Of a stretch of DNA of 45,933 nucleotides, positions 41,759-45,933 are shown piece after piece. The translations under genes and the position numbers were made by a program. How positions within the stretch are numbered: position 1 is the first letter of the stretch; each line of letters opens with the position of its first letter. Under the pieces are notes generated by a model. It did not search any database and was not told the DNA's origin. It was given only the letters and a program-made list of their open reading frames with translations. This DNA comes from Burkholderiales bacterium (GTDB lineage Bacteria; Pseudomonadota; Gammaproteobacteria; Burkholderiales; Burkholderiaceae_C). The DNA is taken from NCBI GenBank assembly GCA_026932235.1, contig JAIXKR010000162.1:191970-237902 (forward strand), read 5' to 3'.

Positions 41759-42930
41759 GCTGTCTCCCCTGGTGGGCTGGTGTCACCGACGGCCTGCGCC
41801 ACGGTACGCTGAAAGTAGGCCAGCGCGGGTTCGTTGCGCCCGTAGGTGGCATGGGTCTGGGCCCCGGATGCAAAGCCGCGTTGCATGCCTTCGCTGGCCG
41901 GGAAGTCCTCGTCGCAGACGGTGCGGATGGTCAGATCCATGTTGCGCTGCCAGTGGCGGCGCGCGCTGTCGGAGTCGACCGGATGGGGCACGTGGAAGTC
42001 GAGGTACATGGTGCACTCGTCGACCTTGCCCGCCGTCGGGTAGACACGCCAGGTCTCGACATGGTCGACCTGCACGACGAAGACCGTGTTCGGGAACAGC
42101 ACGTAGACGAGGGTGTGGTGGGCGATCAGGTCCCACTCGCTTTCGGGCAGGCCGCGCTGGCGCTCCAGGCTGCGCCGCGGCAGTACCTCGCGCAAGTGCA
42201 GGCCGAATGGTTTGAACAGACACAGGTTGGGGTGGAAGAGCGGCGCCACCGAGTCGCGATGCAGCACGCTGAAATGGTAGCTCTCGAGGAAGGTGTCGAT
42301 GACCAGCTTCCAGTTCATCTGGCGCTGGATCTGGCGCGTCTCGTAGTGGTGGTAGCCGGCCAGGCCGAAGGACGCGAACTCGGCGTCGAGTTCCCCCAGG
42401 AAGCCCTGGGCATCGATCTCCAGGCCCTCCGGGCCGACGCTGGGCTGCACCCACAGCATGCCGTGGCGTTCGGCCAGCGGCAGCGGCGCCAGGCCGTAGG
42501 CGGCCTTGTCCACACCGGGGAAGTTGCGCTGGTCGGGAATGCCACGCAACTCGCCCTCCAGGCCGTAGGTCCAGCCGTGGTAGGGGCAGACGAAATTATT
42601 CTGCCGACCACAGCCTTCGGCCAGGCGTGCACCACGGTGCCGGCAGACATTGTGGAAGGCCCGCGCCCGGCCGTCCTTGCCGCGCACCACCAGGATCGGG
42701 ATGCCGCTGAGGTCATCGGTGAAGTGGTCGCCCGGCTGCGGGATCTGGTTGGACAGGCCCATCAACAGCGGGTACTTGCGGAACAGCAGCGCCGACTCGC
42801 GCGCCAGGCGCTGCGGGCAGGTATAGGCCGTCACCGGGTTGAAGCTCACCGCGTCGGCCAGATCGGTGGTGCCGGCGTCGAGGTGGGCGAATGCCTGGCG
42901 CATCAGCGCCACCTGTTCGTCGCGGTTCAT
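41755..42930 (-). CDS. Rieske non-haem iron oxygenase, alpha subunit
   Basis: A 391-residue oxygenase. The N-terminal Rieske domain has Cys96-x-His98 in VCRHRGARL and Cys115-x2-His118 in CPYHGW for the 2Fe-2S cluster. The C-terminal catalytic domain has the mononuclear iron ligands in ESYHFSVLH (His219 and His224). The bridging acid appears to be Glu216 rather than the Asp of naphthalene dioxygenase, as in CntA-type oxygenases. No beta subunit, ferredoxin or reductase is present, so electrons come from elsewhere. It should hydroxylate a ring or alkyl position and pass the product to the coupled SDR. Operator-like site D lies 43 bases upstream. Confidence 0.9.
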   Translation of the reverse strand: MNRDEQVALMRQAFAHLDAGTTDLADAVSFNPVTAYTCPQRLARESALLFRKYPLLMGLSNQIPQPGDHFTDDLSGIPILVVRGKDGRARAFHNVCRHRGARLAEGCGRQNNFVCPYHGWTYGLEGELRGIPDQRNFPGVDKAAYGLAPLPLAERHGMLWVQPSVGPEGLEIDAQGFLGELDAEFASFGLAGYHHYETRQIQRQMNWKLVIDTFLESYHFSVLHRDSVAPLFHPNLCLFKPFGLHLREVLPRRSLERQRGLPESEWDLIAHHTLVYVLFPNTVFVVQVDHVETWRVYPTAGKVDECTMYLDFHVPHPVDSDSARRHWQRNMDLTIRTVCDEDFPASEGMQRGFASGAQTHATYGRNEPALAYFQRTVAQAVGDTSPPGETA

Positions 42931-42972
42931 GGCTTCTCCCGATGCATTTGCGGGAACGCGATGTTAGTTTGC

Positions 42973-42989
42973 CAAACGTACGCTAGGTA
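42973..42989. promoter_or_regulatory. putative TetR operator, site D
   Basis: CAAACGTACGCTAGGTA lies in the 167-base gap between the divergent Rieske (minus) and Bug receptor (plus) genes. On the minus strand a -35-like CTGACA (43014-43009) precedes it; the -10 is weak (TCTACC). The site would cover the start point of the oxygenase transcript. The pattern is shared with sites A, B, C and E. Confidence 0.6.
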
Positions 42990-43097
42990 GACCATCCACC
43001 AAGCGACCTGTCAGTCGACGGTGGGCCTAACGCAATCTCGCGTCGGCCGGCACTACGGCCGCGCGGCCTGCCCAGGCATAGCGGCAACGGAGGAATC

Positions 43098-44072
43098 ATG
43101 TTCAGACTCAAATTCTCGGCGGTCGCGCTGCTCACACTGGCCTGCTTGGCCGATGTTCACGCGCAGACCGCACAGACCTACCCGGCCAAGCCGATTCGTT
43201 TCATCGTGCCCTATGCCCCTGGCGGCAGCACGAGCCAGGTGGCACGGCTGGTGGCGGACAAGATGACCGAGAGCTGGGGCCAGCAGGTGCTGGTCGACAA
43301 CCGGGGCGGGGCCAACACCGTGATCGGCACCGACGCGCTGGCGAAATCAGCGCCCGACGGCTACACGATCGCGCTGCACACATCCACCCTGGCCACCTTG
43401 CAGCACCTGCTGCCCACGCTGCCGTTCGACCCGATCAAGGATTTCATGCCGGTGACGACTCTCGTCACCACCCAACTGGTGCTGGTCCTGCACCCGTCGG
43501 TGCCGGCGAACAGTGTCAAGGAGTTCATCGCCCTGGCCAAGGCCAAGCCGAACGAGCTGAACTTCGCTGCCGTCGGCACCGGCAGCTCGACCCACCTGGC
43601 GGGCGAGATGTTCAAGACTGTGGCCGGCGTGAAGATGCAGCATGTGCCTTACAAGGGCACGGCACCGGCGTTGACCGATCTGATCGGCGGCCAGATTCAG
43701 CTCAATTTCGATACGCCCATCACCTCGTTGCCGCACATCCGCGCCGGCAAGCTCAAGGCGATCGCGGTGACCGGCAAGGCGCGCCTGGCCAGCATGCCGG
43801 ATGTGCCCACGTTCGCCGAAGCCGGTCTGCCCGACTACGACTTCCAGTTGTGGTTCGGGGTACTCGCGCCGGCCGGAACACCGAAGGACATTGTCGACAA
43901 GCTGGCGACCGAGATCACCAGAATCCTGGCGCTGCCCGATGTGAAGGAGAACTTGACGGCGCAGGCGATCGACCCTCAGAGCATGGGACCCGCCCAGTTC
44001 GGCGCGATGATCAAGAACGACATCGAACGCTACGGCAAGGTCATCAAGGCCGCCGGGATCAAGATCGAGTAG
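43098..44072 (+). CDS. Bug-family tripartite tricarboxylate transporter receptor (TctC-like)
   Basis: A 324-residue periplasmic receptor with a Sec signal (about 1-22, ending DVHAQT) and the Bug motifs YPAKPIRFIVPYAPGGSTSQ, DNRGGANTVIGTDALAKSAPDGYT and HVPYKGTAPALTDLIGGQI. It is the third such receptor in the window and again has no TctAB partners nearby. A strong GGAGGA ribosome site stands before the ATG. It reads towards the BadH/BadI-like genes, which have their own operator-like site, so it may be separately controlled. Ligand probably a carboxylate of the pathway. Confidence 0.9.
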   Translation: MFRLKFSAVALLTLACLADVHAQTAQTYPAKPIRFIVPYAPGGSTSQVARLVADKMTESWGQQVLVDNRGGANTVIGTDALAKSAPDGYTIALHTSTLATLQHLLPTLPFDPIKDFMPVTTLVTTQLVLVLHPSVPANSVKEFIALAKAKPNELNFAAVGTGSSTHLAGEMFKTVAGVKMQHVPYKGTAPALTDLIGGQIQLNFDTPITSLPHIRAGKLKAIAVTGKARLASMPDVPTFAEAGLPDYDFQLWFGVLAPAGTPKDIVDKLATEITRILALPDVKENLTAQAIDPQSMGPAQFGAMIKNDIERYGKVIKAAGIKIE

Positions 44073-44086
44073 GCGGCGCCCCAAGT

Positions 44087-44115
44087 CAAACTAACACCTG
44101 TTCGGTTGTTATACT
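44087..44115 (+). promoter_or_regulatory. putative TetR operator, site E, with -10 box
   Basis: CAAACTAACACCTGTTC (44087-44103) matches the shared 17-bp pattern; the overlapping reverse strand (44108-44092) reads CAACCGAACAGGTGTTA, a second match. It is followed by TATACT (44110-44115), a good -10 box, about 45 bases before the BadH-like gene. No clear -35 box is seen. Binding would block RNA polymerase access. Confidence 0.55.
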
Positions 44116-44159
44116 GAAAAACCGGCGCCCGGAGGCGCTCTCACAGGCAAAGGAACATC

Positions 44160-44954
44160 ATGGATCTCGAACTGAAAAACAAGTCCGTCATCGTCACCGG
44201 CGGCGGCTCCAACATCGGCCGTGCCATCGTGCTGGCGTTCGCCGGCGAAGGCGCCCACATCACGATTGGCGATGTCGACACCGCGCAGGCCGACAAGACG
44301 GCCGAGTTCGCCACCAAGCTGGGCGCTGCATCGGTGCAGGTGATCAAGACCGACGTCACCAGCCTCGAGCAGGTGCAGGCCATGTTCAAGGCGGCGACCG
44401 ACAAACACGGGCGGGTCGACGTGCTGGTCAACAACGTCGGCTGGGACAACCTGATGTTCTTCACCCAGACGACGCCCGACTTCTGGCGCAAGGTGATCGA
44501 CATCAACTACGTCGGCGTGCTCAACTGCACCAAGACCGCGCTCGACCTGATGATCAAGCAGAACGGCGGCGCCATCGTCTCGATCAGCTCCGACGCCAGC
44601 CGCCAGGGCGAGCCGCGCGAAGCCGTCTATGGCGGCGTGAAGGCGGCGGTCAACAGCTTCATGAAGACGATCGCCAAGGAGAACGGCCGCTACGGCATCC
44701 GCTGCAACGTGGTCTGCCCCGGCGTGACCATCCCCGAAACCACCGACGAGGTGGGCGGCAACAGCATGTGGACCAACGCCGGAGCCATGTTCACGCCTGA
44801 GCAGATGGAGAAGGTCACCAAGAGCCTGCCGCTTCGCAAGGTCGGCCGGCCGCAGGACATCGCCAACGCCGTGGCCTTCCTGGCGTCGAGCAAGGCCGGC
44901 CACGTGACCGGGCAGGTGCTGTCGGTCTCCGGTGGCTACAGCATGATCGGCTGA
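44160..44954 (+). CDS. badH: BadH-like 2-hydroxycyclohexanecarboxyl-CoA dehydrogenase (SDR)
   Basis: A 264-residue SDR. Cofactor binding VTGGGSNIGRAIV, the NNVGWD-x-x-x-FF segment and SISSDASRQG with catalytic Tyr-x3-Lys in VYGGVKAAV are as I recall for BadH of Rhodopseudomonas palustris. BadH oxidises 2-hydroxycyclohexanecarboxyl-CoA to the 2-keto form. The BadI-like hydrolase follows 11 bases downstream, the natural next step, and supports the assignment. Ring substituents may differ from plain cyclohexanecarboxylate (for example terpenoid rings). The start has AAAGGAA upstream. Confidence 0.85.
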   Translation: MDLELKNKSVIVTGGGSNIGRAIVLAFAGEGAHITIGDVDTAQADKTAEFATKLGAASVQVIKTDVTSLEQVQAMFKAATDKHGRVDVLVNNVGWDNLMFFTQTTPDFWRKVIDINYVGVLNCTKTALDLMIKQNGGAIVSISSDASRQGEPREAVYGGVKAAVNSFMKTIAKENGRYGIRCNVVCPGVTIPETTDEVGGNSMWTNAGAMFTPEQMEKVTKSLPLRKVGRPQDIANAVAFLASSKAGHVTGQVLSVSGGYSMIG

Positions 44955-44965
44955 GGGGCAGGCCC

Positions 44966-45757
44966 ATGAGCTACCAGGACATCGTCTACGAGGAGCGCGA
45001 CCAGATCGCCTACATCTCGATCAACCGGCCCGACGTGATGAACGCGTTCCGCGGCCAGACGGTCGAGGAGATGCTGCACGCCATGATGAAGGCGGGCTGG
45101 GACAAGAACATCGCAGCCATCGTGATCGGCGGCACCGGTGATCGCGCGTTCTGCACCGGCGGCGACCAGTCTGCGCACTCCGGCCAGTATGATGGCCGCG
45201 GGACTGCTGGCCTGCCTATCGAGGAACTGCACAGCGTGATCCGCGACGTGCCCAAGCCGGTGATCGCGCGCGTACAGGGTTATGCCATCGGCGGCGGCAA
45301 CGTGATCGCCACGCTGTGCGACATGACCATCGCTTCTGACAAGGCGGTGTTCGGTCAGGTCGGCCCCAAGGTCGGCTCGGTCGATCCCGGCTGGGGCACG
45401 GCCTACCTGGCACAGGTGGTCGGCGAGAAGAAGGCGCGCGAGATCTGGTACATGTGCCGGCGCTACAGCGCACAAGAGGCACTGGCCATGGGGCTGGTCA
45501 ACGTGGTCGTGCCTCACGCACAACTCGATGCCGAGGTTGCCAAGTGGGGGCGCGAGATCGTCGAGAAGAGCCCGACGGCCATCGCCATCGCCAAGCGCTC
45601 GTTCAACGCCTCGACCGAGAACATCCGCGGCATCGGTAGCCTGGGCATGCAGGCGCTCAGCCTGTACTACAACACCGACGAGTCCAAGGAGGGCGTGCGC
45701 GCCTTCCTGGAGAAGCGCAAGCCGAACTTCCGCAGGTTCGGCGCCGAAGAGGCCTGA
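44966..45757 (+). CDS. badI: BadI-like 2-ketocyclohexanecarboxyl-CoA hydrolase
   Basis: A 263-residue crotonase-superfamily protein of the BadI/MenB group. It has SINRPDVMNAFRGQTVEE, DRAFCTGGDQS, YAIGGGNVIATLCD and the diagnostic FGQVGPKVGSVDPGWGTAYL followed by VGEKKAREIWYMCRRYSAQE. BadI opens the ring of 2-ketocyclohexanecarboxyl-CoA by hydrolysis, giving pimeloyl-CoA. MenB is a close relative, but no other menaquinone gene is near and the BadH-like gene directly precedes it. The product could be an alkylated pimeloyl-CoA that enters the beta-oxidation genes upstream. Confidence 0.88.
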   Translation: MSYQDIVYEERDQIAYISINRPDVMNAFRGQTVEEMLHAMMKAGWDKNIAAIVIGGTGDRAFCTGGDQSAHSGQYDGRGTAGLPIEELHSVIRDVPKPVIARVQGYAIGGGNVIATLCDMTIASDKAVFGQVGPKVGSVDPGWGTAYLAQVVGEKKAREIWYMCRRYSAQEALAMGLVNVVVPHAQLDAEVAKWGREIVEKSPTAIAIAKRSFNASTENIRGIGSLGMQALSLYYNTDESKEGVRAFLEKRKPNFRRFGAEEA

Positions 45758-45782
45758 CCTCGGGGCGGTGGCACGCCGGACG

Positions 45783-45796
45783 GCGGGTTTCCCCGC
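45783..45796 (+). terminator. possible weak terminator hairpin
   Basis: GCGGG-TTTC-CCCGC, a 5-bp stem, 26 bases after the BadI-like stop and before the insertion element. No T-run; low confidence. Confidence 0.25.
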
Positions 45797-45813
45797 AATC
45801 GAACGAAACCTAA

Positions 45814-45933
45814 GGAAGGTCTGCAAAACCTCTCGTCAATCCGACTGGCGCGTTGCTTGATGGCGTAGGACGATGCAGGGCATGGATCAGATGACGTTTG
45901 GCCTGGACCCGCTGCCCAAGAAGACCCGCAAGG
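45814..45933 (+). mobile_element. IS5-family insertion sequence, left end (partial)
   Basis: GGAAGGTCTGCAAAACCTCT looks like the terminal inverted repeat of IS5-family elements of the IS5 subgroup and is preceded by CTAA (45810-45813), a fitting 4-bp target site. The transposase start lies 59 bases inside. The element runs beyond the window, so the right end and the second target copy are not visible. Confidence 0.7.
45873..45933 (+). CDS. IS5-family transposase, N-terminal end only (partial)
   Basis: The frame from the ATG at 45873 reads MQGMDQMTFGLDPLPKKTRK and runs off the window. The MDQMTF start and basic K-K-x-R-K segment recall IS5-family DDE transposases. Later in-frame ATGs at 45882 and 45891 are also possible starts. 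No catalytic residue is visible. Confidence 0.6.
   Translation, partial: MQGMDQMTFGLDPLPKKTRK

Noticed and set aside
44966-45757. MenB (naphthoate synthase)
   Set aside because: Same subgroup, but the BadH-like partner and absence of menaquinone genes favour BadI.
1-45933. tRNA, rRNA, CRISPR arrays, riboswitches or tandem repeats
   Set aside because: None recognised; in particular no B12 riboswitch box was seen before the mutase operon and no regularly spaced repeats were found.

Overview
This GC-rich window is packed with acyl-CoA degradation genes and is most likely betaproteobacterial, probably Burkholderiales. That placement rests on three Bug-type tripartite tricarboxylate receptors, the high GC with little intergenic space, and the overall gene families; it is an inference, not a phylogenetic result. 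The window shows seven acyl-CoA dehydrogenases (ACADs; one only as a 3' end), four SDRs, four crotonase or MaoC-type enzymes, two thiolase-fold enzymes and a B12-dependent acyl-CoA mutase set.

Layout. Positions 1-1356 (+) hold the end of an ACAD, a MerR regulator and an alpha/beta hydrolase. A co-directional minus-strand run from 10409 down to 1463 encodes a lipid-transfer-type thiolase, a DUF35 OB-fold protein, an ACAD, a frameshifted hybrid sensor kinase, a TauD-like dioxygenase and BioA-BioD-BioF. An atypical SDR (+) sits at 10475-11263. A second minus run (15768-11272) encodes a transglutaminase-like protein, a periplasmic ligand-binding protein, an alpha/beta hydrolase and an unusual acyl-CoA ligase. 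A 17.5-kb plus-strand run (15940-33486) carries a FadH-like 2,4-dienoyl-CoA reductase, five ACADs including a probable heteromeric pair, an MFE-2-like SDR, a MaoC hydratase, a crotonase, two Bug receptors, MmgE/PrpD, an MFS transporter, a dienelactone hydrolase and a class III CoA-transferase. GST and crotonase genes (-) follow, with a remnant of an acyl-CoA ligase.

Positions 35482-40960 (+) form the most distinctive unit: a TetR regulator, the small (B12-binding) and large subunits of an acyl-CoA mutase, a MeaB-type GTPase fused to a hotdog thioesterase domain, a short unknown protein and a thiolase. The mutase keeps the family fold motifs but has an unusual set of residues at the positions that set substrate specificity. 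Next come a Rieske oxygenase and SDR (-), a third Bug receptor (+), and a BadH-like/BadI-like pair (+) expected to oxidise and open a 2-hydroxycyclohexanecarboxyl-CoA-type ring. The window ends in the first 120 bases of an IS5-family element.

How it may work together. A similar 17-bp operator-like sequence occurs in five promoter regions (10442, 15901, 35381, 42973, 44087), one of them directly upstream of the TetR gene and overlapping its likely promoter. I therefore infer that most of the window is one TetR-controlled regulon for uptake, CoA activation, ring opening and beta-oxidation of an alicyclic and/or branched carboxylic acid. The mutase would rearrange a carbon skeleton that ordinary beta-oxidation cannot pass. 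The substrate is not determined by the sequence. BadI-type ring opening yields pimeloyl-CoA-like products, so the presence of biotin genes in the same cluster is a suggestive link.
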